Below, piece by piece: positions 26,387 through 34,830 of a stretch of DNA of 64,000 nucleotides. A model generated the notes under the pieces. The model did not search any database, was not told the origin of the DNA, and saw only the letters and a list, made by a program, of their open reading frames with translations. The DNA is taken from NCBI RefSeq assembly GCF_008973665.1, contig NZ_WACP01000014.1:119284-183283 (forward strand). The letters are read 5' to 3'. The position numbers and the translations under genes are program-made. The DNA is from Paenibacillus tengchongensis (lineage in GTDB: Bacteria > Bacillota > Bacilli > Paenibacillales > Paenibacillaceae). Position 1 is the first letter of the stretch, and each line of letters starts with the position of its first letter.

Positions 26387-26929
26387 TCAGACATCCCCGG
26401 ACGGATTGAGAATGGCCAGCACCTGATGGTCCTCCCACACCCCGTTTATTTTTACATTGGCCTTAGAGATCCCTTCTTTGTGAAATCCGGCATGCTCCAG
26501 GACACGGATAGACCCGGGATTGCGGGGAGATACTTCTCCATAGATCCGGTGAAACTTCAGCTCCTGGAAAGCATAATGAACCGCCTGCTTCACAGCCTCG
26601 GTCATGTAGCCTTTTCCGTTGTACGCCTGGTCCAGATTGTAACCGATCATGCAGCTCTGAAGGGGTCCCCGTATCACAAAGGACAGTCCGACATTTCCGA
26701 TAATCCGGCCATCCCCGCGCAGACCAACCACAAAATCATATTTACGGTCTTCCTCCCGCGCGGCTCTGCCGGAGCGGATCAATTCAAGCTGGTATTGCTC
26801 CGTGTAAAACTCTTCGGGTACTGCGGGAGAATAGGCGGCGAAGAACTCGCGGTTACGCTTGAGCATAGCCGTTATTTCGGCAGCGTCACCTTCCTCCGGA
26901 AAGCGGAGGAACACTTGCGGATTGAACAT
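26387..26929 (-). CDS. GNAT-family N-acetyltransferase (RimJ/RimL-like)
   Basis: A 180-residue GNAT protein: VFLRFPEEGDAAEI at the N-terminus, then GRIIGNVGLSFVIR, GYNLDQAYNGKGYMTEAV (acetyl-CoA loop) and NPGSIRVLEHAGFHKEGI, the usual end of RimJ-type enzymes that acetylate N-terminal amines of proteins or small molecules. The chosen ATG at 26929 has GGAG 9 bases upstream; the ATG at 26947 is an alternative. Its terminator is not obvious. It is divergent from the nitroreductase operon. Confidence 0.85.
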   Translation of the reverse strand: MFNPQVFLRFPEEGDAAEITAMLKRNREFFAAYSPAVPEEFYTEQYQLELIRSGRAAREEDRKYDFVVGLRGDGRIIGNVGLSFVIRGPLQSCMIGYNLDQAYNGKGYMTEAVKQAVHYAFQELKFHRIYGEVSPRNPGSIRVLEHAGFHKEGISKANVKINGVWEDHQVLAILNPSGDV

Positions 26930-27028
26930 CTTCATCATCTCCATCATTGTTGTTCCATAAATCCACAGGCTACTACGCCAGTGCAACTTTAAAAATGTTC
27001 TTGCTTTCGCTCCCTATCTGCGTTATAT

Positions 27029-27070
27029 TTGATGCATCAAACATTGACTAGTCAAATATTGATGGGTCAA
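27029..27070. promoter_or_regulatory. Three tandem 12-bp palindromes (candidate MarR operators)
   Basis: TTGATGCATCAA (27029-27040), TTGACTAGTCAA (27044-27055) and TTGATGGGTCAA (27059-27070) repeat with an exact 15-bp period, separated by ACA and ATA. The first two are perfect palindromes. They overlap the likely -35/-10 area of the nitroreductase gene. The MarR gene follows in the same transcription unit. Confidence 0.75.
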
Positions 27071-27103
27071 ATAAATAGATCAACTACCAAGGAGAGAAAC
27101 CCA

Positions 27104-27742
27104 ATGAAAAAATTTCAGCAGACCAACGACTTCAACGAGATTGTATATGGACGCCGGTCCATTAAAACCTACGATCCTTCTGTTAAAATCAGCAGAGAAG
27201 AAATGACGCAAATTCTGGAGGAAGCAAGTACAGCCCCATCCTCCATCAACATGCAGCCTTGGCGCTTCCTGGTCATCGACAGTGAAGAAGGCAAGCAGAA
27301 GCTCGCTCCGCTGTCGCGCTTCAACAAAGAGAAGGTCCTGCAGGCTTCCGCGGTCATTGCGATCTTCGGAGACAAGAACAACTTCGATTACGCCGAAGAA
27401 ATTTACGGCAAAGCGGTTGAACTGGGATACATGCCCCAGGAGGTCAAAGAGTACCAGCTGAACGCATTCAAGCCTCTCTATTCGCAAATCTCCGATGAAG
27501 ACATGCGCGATATTATGCTGCTTGACGCAGGTCTGGTATCCATGCAGCTGATGCTAGTGGCCCGGGCGCACGGGTATGACACCAACCCGATCGGCGGCTA
27601 CGAGAAGGATCAGATCGCCGAGGCCTTCGGACTGGAGAAAGACCGTTATCTTCCGGTAATGCTGCTTACCATCGGCAAGGCTGCGAGCGAAGGCTTTACC
27701 TCTTACCGTCTGCCGGTTGACAGAACTACAGTTTGGGCGTAA
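27104..27742 (+). CDS. Nitroreductase-family flavoprotein
   Basis: A 212-residue FMN-dependent NAD(P)H oxidoreductase: the FMN-binding YGRRSIKTYDP near the N-terminus, TAPSSINMQPWRFLVI, and the C-terminal block GYDTNPIGGYEKDQI. These enzymes reduce nitroaromatics or quinones. AAGGAG lies 8 bases before the ATG. Three tandem palindromes precede it, and the MarR gene is 73 bp downstream, so an autoregulated electrophile-response operon like the MarR/DUF24-nitroreductase pairs of Bacillus is likely. Confidence 0.92.
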   Translation: MKKFQQTNDFNEIVYGRRSIKTYDPSVKISREEMTQILEEASTAPSSINMQPWRFLVIDSEEGKQKLAPLSRFNKEKVLQASAVIAIFGDKNNFDYAEEIYGKAVELGYMPQEVKEYQLNAFKPLYSQISDEDMRDIMLLDAGLVSMQLMLVARAHGYDTNPIGGYEKDQIAEAFGLEKDRYLPVMLLTIGKAASEGFTSYRLPVDRTTVWA

Positions 27743-27763
27743 ACTTCTTGATACTTTTACCCG

Positions 27764-27790
27764 GGAGACGGAGACCCCTCCGTCTCCTTT
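27764..27790 (+). terminator. Hairpin between nitroreductase and MarR genes
   Basis: GGAGACGGAG-ACCC-CTCCGTCTCC is a perfect 10-bp stem followed only by TTTCACTTC. It is a weak terminator or an mRNA processing/stability element that could lower MarR expression relative to the nitroreductase. Confidence 0.6.
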
Positions 27791-27815
27791 CACTTCACAA
27801 TAAGGAGGGACCTTT

Positions 27816-28241
27816 ATGAATTGTTCGATGGAGCAAGAAGGCATTCTATACCTGCTCAAGAAGATGGGCAATGAGCTTAGCCCCAAGTTCGAGCGCTGCA
27901 CGGGCATCGGTTCATCGCGTTACGATTTATTGTATCAATTGTACAATGCGGACGAGCTAACCCAAAGCGGTTTGCAAAAAGCTGTCCATATTGACAGCGC
28001 CGCAATTACCCGCCACTTAAAGCAGCTGGAGTCCGAAGGCATGGTGTCCCGCAGACGCAATCCCGAAGACCAGCGGGTCACCTTCGTCAAGCTCACCGAT
28101 TCCGGCCGGAATGTCATCGTGAATTTCAACAAAGAGCGGACAGAATTCATCCGGCAATTGCTCCACGGATTCAGCGAAGACGAGATGAATGTGCTTACGG
28201 ACATGCTTAACCGGATGCATCTCAATTTGAAGGATCTCTGA
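27816..28241 (+). CDS. MarR-family transcriptional regulator
   Basis: A 141-residue winged-helix protein: LTQSGLQKAVHIDSAAITRH as recognition region, then RRRNPEDQRVTFVKLT for the wing. A cysteine at position 3 and another in FERCTGIG resemble the redox cysteines of thiol-sensing MarR proteins such as OhrR or YodB, but their role is not proven. AAGGAGGG precedes the ATG. It probably binds the palindromes at 27029-27070. Its 3' end overlaps the convergent LysR gene by 20 bp. Confidence 0.9.
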   Translation: MNCSMEQEGILYLLKKMGNELSPKFERCTGIGSSRYDLLYQLYNADELTQSGLQKAVHIDSAAITRHLKQLESEGMVSRRRNPEDQRVTFVKLTDSGRNVIVNFNKERTEFIRQLLHGFSEDEMNVLTDMLNRMHLNLKDL

Positions 28242-29112
28242 ATTCGGCATCCGGCAGCTCTTCTTTCAGAATCGAAATCAATTCCCGGAAAGCACTCGTC
28301 ATATACAGATCGCGCCGCCGGATGAAGACGGTGGGAACGTTGCCGTACCGCTCCGGAAACGGATAGCAGCGCAGGCCGTCTTTTACAGTGAGCCGTTCAT
28401 AATACGACGAGGGCAGGACGGCGAAGCCGATCCCCGCTTTGACGCAGCCCAGCAGTCCTTCCATTGTGCCGAATTGCATGACTTTGGCTAACCGGAACCC
28501 TTCCTCACGCAGCCACTCCTCCAGCTTCATCGGATAGATACAGTCCGAATTCAAGCTTAACAGCGTTTTGCCTTGAATCGAGGACAGCCCTCTGTACTCC
28601 AGCGTATCGGGAACAATCAGTGCCAAATGCTCGTTAATGATCAGCTCCTGGATGATCTCCGGATGCTCTACGGGTCCGTCCATGAAGGCTCCCATAATGG
28701 AATATTGCAAAACCGCCTCAATCAGCTGCTCGATTCGGCCAATGTCCAGATGAACCTCAACGTCCGGGAACCTGGTGCGGTATGCCGATAGAATACCCGG
28801 CAGCCTTACGGCAGCCGTGGTGTCGGACCCGATGGTGATGGAGCCCTTCGGCACGGGAGAATCCTGTACTGCTTTTTCAGCCTCAATTAGGAGGTTAAGG
28901 ATCTTCTCCGTGTACTCCAGCAGTGTCTGACCCGCCGAGGTTAATGTAATCCCCTTACTATGCCTGTAGAACAGCGGGGTCTGCAGCTCCTGCTCCAGCT
29001 GCTGAATCCGTGCAGTCACATTGGACTGTACATAGTTTAGACTATGAGCCGCTCTGGAAATGCTGCCTTCCTCGGCCACACTTTTGAATACCTTCAATAA
29101 GCCGATATCCAT
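28222..29112 (-). CDS. LysR-family transcriptional regulator
   Basis: A 296-residue LysR protein with the N-terminal HTH (LKVFKSVAEEGSISRAAHSL, QSNVTARIQQLEQELQTPLF) and a periplasmic-binding-like effector domain (GSITIGSDTTAAVRLPGIL). The ATG at 29112 follows GGAGGGG; an upstream in-frame start has no site. It is divergent from a 72-codon gene at 29246, which could be a target. Its 3' end overlaps MarR. Effector unknown. Confidence 0.9.
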   Translation of the reverse strand: MDIGLLKVFKSVAEEGSISRAAHSLNYVQSNVTARIQQLEQELQTPLFYRHSKGITLTSAGQTLLEYTEKILNLLIEAEKAVQDSPVPKGSITIGSDTTAAVRLPGILSAYRTRFPDVEVHLDIGRIEQLIEAVLQYSIMGAFMDGPVEHPEIIQELIINEHLALIVPDTLEYRGLSSIQGKTLLSLNSDCIYPMKLEEWLREEGFRLAKVMQFGTMEGLLGCVKAGIGFAVLPSSYYERLTVKDGLRCYPFPERYGNVPTVFIRRRDLYMTSAFRELISILKEELPDAEFRDPSN

Positions 29113-29245
29113 ATCCGCCGTTCCCCTCCTCTGCCAGGCTATCACTCCCAGTGATGTCCCTCCATCATTTCCCTTCATTATACATGATCTCTTAAAACGA
29201 ATATGATGAATTTATAAAGAAACCAATCATAAAGGAGCGCTAAGA

Positions 29246-29464
29246 ATGACTGACAAAACATGGAGATTTAGAGATGGACGCGGAAGAGAGATCGTGATGA
29301 GCGCCAGCGACATCCGGAGCGTTCAGGATATTATTGAACTTATGAACAGGGATGAGCATCCGGAAATCCGCAAGAATGAGACAGCTATGAGTAAAAATAA
29401 GCAAAGAGCAGCGTTGAGCCTAGTTGGCGGGCGGGGGGTTAAGCGGCATCATCCGTCGGCTTAA
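29246..29464 (+). CDS. Small hypothetical protein, 72 aa
   Basis: The ATG has a good AAAGGAGC site, and the first 45 residues look coding (TWRFRDGRGREIVMSASDI, VQDIIELMNRDEHPEI). The C-terminal part is basic and low-complexity. I do not recognise a family. It is divergent from the LysR gene and precedes a strong hairpin at 29528-29555. Confidence 0.55.
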   Translation: MTDKTWRFRDGRGREIVMSASDIRSVQDIIELMNRDEHPEIRKNETAMSKNKQRAALSLVGGRGVKRHHPSA

Positions 29465-29527
29465 GGATTCTCTTCGCGTATGTAAGCGTTATCTAAAGAT
29501 GGCGGCTGCAGCTGGCATGCATGCTGA

Positions 29528-29555
29528 AAGCAGGGGGATGAAATCCCCCCTGCTT
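29528..29555. terminator. Strong hairpin between convergent genes
   Basis: AAGCAGGGGGAT and ATCCCCCCTGCTT pair around a GAAA-type loop. There is no long T-run on either side, so it is a probable but imperfect terminator for the small gene or for the OsmC operon. Confidence 0.5.
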
Positions 29556-29589
29556 CGGAGCATGGCCGGTTTCTTCCGTATAACAAGTT

Positions 29590-30039
29590 TCAGTCTCCTG
29601 CTGTCAGCACAACCGGCTCTGTGGTTATTTGCACATTGCCGGCTACCGCTCTGGAGATCATGCAGGAGCTCTCGGCTTTGTAGGCGAGCCGCAGGGTTTT
29701 CTGTACAGCTTCTTCTGTTGCCTCACCGGCCAGTGTTATAACCGGCAGATGCCTGATGGCCTCGTAGGTGAAGATGTTGTTCGTGACATCCACCGTGGCC
29801 TCAGACGTTAAAGTTAAGCTTACCGGCTCGATGGATGATCGTTCCAGCATCGCTGCCAGCGTAATCAGATAACAGGTGGCGGCAGCACCGAGCAGCATCT
29901 CGTCCGGGTTCGTGCCGACGCCAGGTCCGCCCATTTCCTGCGGAATGGAAATATCGGTCTTCAGCTGGCCGGCGTCAATCGTCCCTGTGCTGTTCCGTCC
30001 GCCGTTCCAGACCGCATTCAAGACAAACGGATGCTTCAT
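29590..30039 (-). CDS. OsmC/Ohr-family protein
   Basis: A 149-residue OsmC-family thiol peroxidase-like protein. The two reactive cysteines are in GAAATCYLITLAAML and AESSCMISRAVAGN, spaced as in the family, and a basic residue for peroxide binding can be taken from the N-terminal VWNGGRNSTG. These proteins reduce organic hydroperoxides. It starts 3 bp after the stop of the old-yellow enzyme gene, so it is the second gene of a two-gene redox operon. Confidence 0.9.
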   Translation of the reverse strand: MKHPFVLNAVWNGGRNSTGTIDAGQLKTDISIPQEMGGPGVGTNPDEMLLGAAATCYLITLAAMLERSSIEPVSLTLTSEATVDVTNNIFTYEAIRHLPVITLAGEATEEAVQKTLRLAYKAESSCMISRAVAGNVQITTEPVVLTAGD

Positions 30040-30042
30040 GCC

Positions 30043-31167
30043 TTACTCATCCACTACCGGAAACCATCCGGGAACGTGAATAATCATATTCCATAACGGA
30101 TCCGGTATGACCAGTCTTTCCTGGTCCTGCTTGGACAGTGTTACCGCAATGTGCTCCTCGTTGCCCGATTCGACCTTCTCCACCCAGTCCGGTTCGATAA
30201 TCAGCTCGCGGCCAAGCGCCAGCAGCGGCACTCCGGTGCCCAGGGCATCCAGCGCTTCGTCCGGCGTATGAATGAAGCCCACGCCGATGACCGGAACCCG
30301 GCCTCCGACACGCTCCAGAATCCATTCCATTCTCGTTCTGGAAGGCTCCGCGCCCCGTCTCGGCTTGGACCAGAACTCATTAAGCGACACATGAATGTAA
30401 TCCAGGCCCTTCTCTTTAATCGCATCCAGCAGAATGAACGTTTCTTCCATCGTCAGCCCCGGCGTCTCCGGTTCTTCCGGGGAGAAGCGGTAACCGATGA
30501 TGAACGGAGCCGTTGCGTGCTTCTGGACCACCGCCTGGACCCGGTCAATAACCTCCAGCGGGAAGGTCAAACGCTTATGCGCATCACCGCCGAACCGGTC
30601 TTCTCTGCGGTTGGAATGCGGGGAGACAAACTGCTGGATCAGATAGCCGTTCGCCCCGTGAATTTCTACTCCGTCGAACCCGGCGGCAATCGCCCGGCGG
30701 GTCGCCTCGGCGAAATCGGTAATGATCTGTTCGACTTCGGCCTCTGTCAGCTCCCGTGGTACTGGTGAGCCCGGCCTTTCGCTGGCGACGGCGCTTGGTG
30801 CCACGACATCGCCTCCTACTTCTTCCGGCGGGCACTGGCGTCCGCCGTGGAAGATCTGCAGCACAGCTTTGGCCCCCTGCTGCTTAATGGTGCCGGCCAG
30901 CTGTGACAGGCCCGGAATGAACGCATCGTCTGTTGCCGCGAATTGGTCTTTAAACCCTTTTCCGTTTGGCGAGACATAGGTTACAGCGGTGATGACCATA
31001 CCTGCTCCGCCGGAACGCCGTGCATAATAAGCCAGCTCCGCCTGGGAGACCGTGCCGTCCTCATTGGATGAGGAATGGGTCATCGGTGCCATGACGATTC
31101 TGTTCTTCAAGGTGATTCCATTCGGCAATGGCACATTCTCAAAGATTGGACTGTATTTCGGATTCAT
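30043..31167 (-). CDS. NADH:flavin oxidoreductase (old yellow enzyme family)
   Basis: A 374-residue FMN TIM-barrel enzyme: LKNRIVMAPMTHSSSNEDG at the N-terminus, QIFHGGRQ, GFDGVEIHGANGYLIQQF, SPHSNRREDRFGG and FIIGYRFSPEE, all typical of OYE-like enoate reductases. It reduces activated C=C bonds or nitro groups with NAD(P)H. The ATG at 31167 follows GGGAG by 8 bases; a GTG three codons upstream is less likely. It is co-transcribed with the OsmC-family gene. The upstream 200 bp are AT-rich with no gene. Confidence 0.92.
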   Translation of the reverse strand: MNPKYSPIFENVPLPNGITLKNRIVMAPMTHSSSNEDGTVSQAELAYYARRSGGAGMVITAVTYVSPNGKGFKDQFAATDDAFIPGLSQLAGTIKQQGAKAVLQIFHGGRQCPPEEVGGDVVAPSAVASERPGSPVPRELTEAEVEQIITDFAEATRRAIAAGFDGVEIHGANGYLIQQFVSPHSNRREDRFGGDAHKRLTFPLEVIDRVQAVVQKHATAPFIIGYRFSPEEPETPGLTMEETFILLDAIKEKGLDYIHVSLNEFWSKPRRGAEPSRTRMEWILERVGGRVPVIGVGFIHTPDEALDALGTGVPLLALGRELIIEPDWVEKVESGNEEHIAVTLSKQDQERLVIPDPLWNMIIHVPGWFPVVDE

Positions 31168-31370
31168 CGCTTCCACTCCCTCTAGTTATTAATAAGTATG
31201 GTTAGAGACTTCAAGTATCTTACTTAAACAATTATAGTTACTTTAATTCAATAATTCAAAGATTCGGCTTGCTTGCATAATAAGCATTATGCCCGCTTTC
31301 CTTATCGACATGCTTTTCATAAGCGGACGCCATTTTATTATAGCTTACGATCAGGGGTCTTTAATCCGCC

Positions 31371-31817
31371 TTACTCAGGCTGAGCCATGTGGATTAGGGG
31401 GTAAGGTCTCCCCGAGTCATCGCTCTCCGACCGTCCAACCGGCTTAAATCCGCAGCGCAGATAGAACCGGCAGGCCGCCTCATTTTGCTCATTGACATCG
31501 ACCTGCAGCGGCTTGCCTTTAAGGGCTTCAATATGCGCAATCAGGCGCCGTCCTGTTCCTCTGCCGAAATGCTGCGGATCTACGAAGAGTGTATCAATCT
31601 TCTGCCCTTCCACTCCAATAAAGCCTAGAAGCGCGCCGATACCGTCAACCGCCACCCATAGCTCAGACGTTCTCAACGCGCCTTCCTCTACAAACTGATG
31701 ATAATAATCGAAATCTGCCTCCGTCAAAAAGTGGTGAGTAGCCCTGACGGCCTTGTACCAAATCTCCACCAGCTTAGGGTAGTCTTGCTCCTGAAAAGCA
31801 GTTACCGTTATTGTCAT
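31371..31817 (-). CDS. GNAT-family N-acetyltransferase (YjaB-like)
   Basis: A 148-residue GNAT protein: VEIWYKAVRATHHFLTEADF, IDTLFVDPQHFGRGTGRRLI (acetyl-CoA pyrophosphate loop), VDVNEQNEAACRFYLRCGF and the C-terminal PYPLIHMA. It is closest in layout to E. coli YjaB. GGGAGTG lies upstream of the ATG. It is a single-gene unit; the substrate is unknown. Confidence 0.88.
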   Translation of the reverse strand: MTITVTAFQEQDYPKLVEIWYKAVRATHHFLTEADFDYYHQFVEEGALRTSELWVAVDGIGALLGFIGVEGQKIDTLFVDPQHFGRGTGRRLIAHIEALKGKPLQVDVNEQNEAACRFYLRCGFKPVGRSESDDSGRPYPLIHMAQPE

Positions 31818-31962
31818 ATGAAATCACTCCCATATTTTCAGCCTACGCATGGGAGATTGTACCATAGGGTGCGTTCTCCGGGCCACACTGACGGGCAATG
31901 ATTGAATGCGACTTTTTGCATAAACACTTATATTCTATTGATGGTAGAGGTGCAAAAATAAG

Positions 31963-32375
31963 ATGTATCTGGTGAGTGAATTTTCAAACCCGCAAGGGAA
32001 ACAGGTATATTCTGTATATGATACAGTTGCACAGAAAAAAGTCCGTGACATCGAACTGCCCTACACTCAATACCCGTGGAATGTCACTTGGCTAATTATT
32101 TCACCTACACACGTCCCTGGAAGATCATGTATAATGATAAATCGTTAATTTACACCCATCAGCCTGCTTTTTTGGGCGTGAACGATTTGTTGTATTGCCC
32201 AGTCAAAGACTTGGCAACCGCGCTGGGCGCAGGTATAAGTCTAAAAGAAAGACAGGTAGTTCTCTCTTTAAAAAACAAGCAGACTACAGTCGATTTAGAT
32301 AGTAAGGATGTCCTTATTCAGGACGGAGTCGTCTATGTCCCGGTCAAAGCGATTGTGCTGAAGCTGGGATTTTAA
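31963..32375 (+). pseudogene. Frameshifted stalk-domain (copper amine oxidase N-terminal-like) gene
   Basis: An AGAGGTG site precedes an ATG at 31963, and the frame reads well to about codon 43 (YLVSEFSNPQGKQ, VYDTVAQKKV), then degenerates. The coding signal continues in the next frame as LYCPVKDLATALGAG, VVLSLKNKQTTVDLD and VVYVPVKAIVLKLGF, the repeat pattern of stalk domains in Paenibacillus surface proteins. It lacks a signal peptide and looks like a truncated, frameshifted remnant. Confidence 0.6.
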
Positions 32376-32394
32376 TCAAGTAAATCCTGATCCC

Positions 32395-32442
32395 GAAAAA
32401 AGAGGCGGACCCAGCAGCCATTTCATGGCTTATGGGTCCGCC
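32395..32442 (-). terminator. Intrinsic terminator of the amino-acid ABC operon
   Basis: GGCGGACCCA (32404-32413) and TGGGTCCGCC (32433-32442) form a perfect 10-bp stem; an inner GCCAT/ATGGC pair extends it. On the minus strand TCTTTTTT follows. Confidence 0.9.
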
Positions 32443-32462
32443 CCTTCTTCGTTATCCAACCG

Positions 32463-33206
32463 TCAATCCCTGGTTAAAAATGCCTTCGTCCGCTCCAGCT
32501 GCGGATTCCCGAAGATTTGCTCCGGCGTCCCCGATTCAGCGATCTCGCCGTTGTCCATAAAGAACACCCTGTCGGCTACATCTCGGGCGAAGCTCATCTC
32601 ATGCGTGACAATCATCATCGTCATGTTCTCGTCGGCCAGCTGACGGATAACCCGCAGCACCTCACCGGTCAGCTCGGGATCAAGCGCCGAGGTCGGCTCG
32701 TCGAACAGCAGAATGTCCGGGTCCAGCATCAGCGCTCTGGCAATGGCTACCCGCTGCTTCTGTCCGCCCGACAGCATCGAAGGATATACATCGGCTTTAT
32801 CGGCAAGCCCGACCTTGGACAGCAGTTCCAGGCTCCGGGCAGCAATGGCTTCCGGACTCGCCTTCTTGAGCGTTCTTGGCGCCAGCTCCAGATTCCCCCG
32901 CACCGTCAGATGGGGAAACAGGTTGAAGTGCTGAAACACCATCCCCATGGTGGAGGTAATCTTACGGATATCGGCAGCGGCCGCATATTTCCCGTTCTGC
33001 ACAAGCGGCTTGCCGTGGATCAGGATGCTGCCGCCGTTCACCTCTTCGAGATGGACCAGACTGCGCAGCATCGTGCTTTTACCGGAGCCGGATGGTCCGA
33101 TCACCGCCACCGCCTCTCCGGGCGTCACCGAGAAGCTGACTTTCTTCAGCACATCCAGGCTGCCGAAGGATTTCTGTAATTGTTGAACTTCTATCATACT
33201 GCTCAT
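32463..33206 (-). CDS. Polar amino acid ABC transporter, ATP-binding protein
   Basis: A 247-residue ATPase of the PAAT (His/Glu/Gln/cystine) family: Walker A GPSGSGKST, Q-loop GMVFQHFNLFPHLT, signature LSGGQKQRVAIARAL, Walker B ILLFDEPTSALDPE, and the H-loop IVTHEMSFARDVADR. It energises the import system encoded just upstream. AAGGA lies 10 bases before the ATG at 33206. It is the last gene of the three-gene operon (binding protein, permease, ATPase). Confidence 0.94.
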   Translation of the reverse strand: MSSMIEVQQLQKSFGSLDVLKKVSFSVTPGEAVAVIGPSGSGKSTMLRSLVHLEEVNGGSILIHGKPLVQNGKYAAAADIRKITSTMGMVFQHFNLFPHLTVRGNLELAPRTLKKASPEAIAARSLELLSKVGLADKADVYPSMLSGGQKQRVAIARALMLDPDILLFDEPTSALDPELTGEVLRVIRQLADENMTMMIVTHEMSFARDVADRVFFMDNGEIAESGTPEQIFGNPQLERTKAFLTRD

Positions 33207-33221
33207 TCCCAAACAGTCCTT

Positions 33222-33881
33222 CTACTCGAATTTGAAACGTTTCTCCAGCGCCTTAAAGAACAAGGTCAGCACCAGTGTCATCAGCAAATAAATAATACCT
33301 GCTACAACGAATGGCGTTACCGTAAAGTCACGGTTCACTGCCGTCTTTGCATAGTTGAGCAGCTCCGGTACGGCTACGGCATACAGCAGGGCGGTATCTT
33401 TTACCAGAGTAATCGACTCATTGGCTACCGCGGGCAGAGCTACACGGAACATCTGAGCCAGTATAACCTTGCGCAGGGTCTGCCATTTACTGAGCCCCAG
33501 TACCTTAGCGGCCTCATGCTGCCCTTTGTCGATTGAGAGCAGTCCGCCGCGGAAGATCTCGGCAAAATAGGCGCCGTAATTCAGCACGAAGCCGAGAGCG
33601 GCGGCGACGAACCGGTCGAACACCAGATACTCCCCGATTACCGGAATCTGCGGCAGCCCGAAGCAGAAGAACAGCAGCTGCAGCAGCAGCGGGGTGCCCC
33701 GCATGACGTAAATATAAGTGTGTGCAATCCAGGCCAGCGGCTTGAACCGGCTCTTCGCCATCAGCGTCACCAGCATCCCCAGCGGGATGGACAGGACGAT
33801 AACGATCAGGAACAGCAAAATCGTTGTACGTGCGCCTTCCAGCATCGGCCCGGAAATTTGAATAATATAATCTATATCCAT
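33222..33881 (-). CDS. Polar amino acid ABC transporter, permease
   Basis: A 219-residue inner-membrane permease with about five hydrophobic segments (ILLFLIVIVLSIPLGMLVTL, AAALGFVLNYGAYFAEIF, FVVAGIIYLLMTLVLTLF). The conserved EAA-like loop is GQHEAAKVLGLSKWQTLRKV, which contacts the ATPase. Only one permease gene is present, so it probably works as a homodimer. GGAG sits about 12 bases before the ATG. The operon shows no riboswitch-like leader. Confidence 0.93.
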   Translation of the reverse strand: MDIDYIIQISGPMLEGARTTILLFLIVIVLSIPLGMLVTLMAKSRFKPLAWIAHTYIYVMRGTPLLLQLLFFCFGLPQIPVIGEYLVFDRFVAAALGFVLNYGAYFAEIFRGGLLSIDKGQHEAAKVLGLSKWQTLRKVILAQMFRVALPAVANESITLVKDTALLYAVAVPELLNYAKTAVNRDFTVTPFVVAGIIYLLMTLVLTLFFKALEKRFKFE

Positions 33882-33909
33882 TGCTTCAACCGACTCCTAA
33901 TAACCTGTC

Positions 33910-34683
33910 TTAATTCAGTACCTTATCTTCCCCGAACCATTTGGTGGATATTTCGGCGGCGGTGCCGTCGCTGCTCAGCTCGTCGAGTGCATTCTGCAGC
34001 TCATCCAGGAGCTCTTCATTGCCTTTCTTGATGCCTACTCCATACTGCTCGGGCGCAAGCGACTCATCCAGCAGCTTATAGGTGTCCGGTTCAATCGACA
34101 TATAGTATCTGGCTACCACTTCGTCAATGACAACGCCGTCCAGGCGTCCCGATTTCAAGTCGGTCAGGGCCAGCACATTATCGGAAAATTCGGATACGCC
34201 GGCTACCTCGTCTTTGATTGGACTTGCATTCAGGGCATCGGCTGCGGAAGACAAGCTCTGCAGGCCAACTTCCTTGCCGGCAAGATCACTGAGCTGAGCC
34301 AGTTCAGAATCCGCCGGTACGACCACAACCTGGCTGTTCTCCAGATAAGGCTTGGTGAACAATACCTTCTCTTTGCGCTCATCCGTAATGGTATAGCCGT
34401 TCCAGATCATATCGATACGTCCGCTGTTCAGCTCCGATTCCTTGGCCGACCAGTCGATCGGCTGGAAGGTAACTTCTTTGCCCATTTTATCAGCGGCAGC
34501 TTTGGCATAATCAATGTCAAACCCGACAATCTCATTGTTCTCGTCGCGGAAGCCCATCGGTGCAAACTTGTCGTCAATGCCAATGACCAGCTTACCGTCT
34601 CCGTTATCCGAACCCGAGCAACCCGATATTGCAGCCACCGCTGCAATAGACACCAATAATACTCCCAATTTCCGTCTCTTCAT
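33910..34683 (-). CDS. Polar amino acid ABC transporter, substrate-binding lipoprotein
   Basis: A 257-residue lipoprotein. The signal peptide MKRRKLGVLLVSIAAVAA is followed by the lipobox ISGC (Cys22). The mature part has the SBP type 3 fold: GIDDKFAPMGFRDENNEIVG, GFDIDYAKAAADKMG, DMIWNGYTITDERKE, and the specificity strand near VGLQSLSSAADALN. The ligand (cystine, glutamine or another polar amino acid) cannot be resolved. It is first in the operon; the divergent upstream gap is about 100 bp before the DUF817 terminator. Confidence 0.93.
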   Translation of the reverse strand: MKRRKLGVLLVSIAAVAAISGCSGSDNGDGKLVIGIDDKFAPMGFRDENNEIVGFDIDYAKAAADKMGKEVTFQPIDWSAKESELNSGRIDMIWNGYTITDERKEKVLFTKPYLENSQVVVVPADSELAQLSDLAGKEVGLQSLSSAADALNASPIKDEVAGVSEFSDNVLALTDLKSGRLDGVVIDEVVARYYMSIEPDTYKLLDESLAPEQYGVGIKKGNEELLDELQNALDELSSDGTAAEISTKWFGEDKVLN

Positions 34684-34787
34684 CTCTTTCTACTCCCCCT
34701 AGTAAGTTGCTTGCGGCATCTGGCGCTTTAGTTCGCTACCACGTTATCAGACTATCATAATAACACATCATGTGAATTGCGTCGACA

Positions 34788-34821
34788 ATAAAAAGAAAGA
34801 CTCCCGTACGGCAGGAGTCTT
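34788..34821 (-). terminator. Intrinsic terminator of the DUF817 gene
   Basis: AAGACTCC and GGAGTCTT pair around an eight-base loop containing GTAC; TTTCTTTTTA follows on the minus strand. Confidence 0.85.
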
Positions 34822-34830
34822 CAGAGAAGT

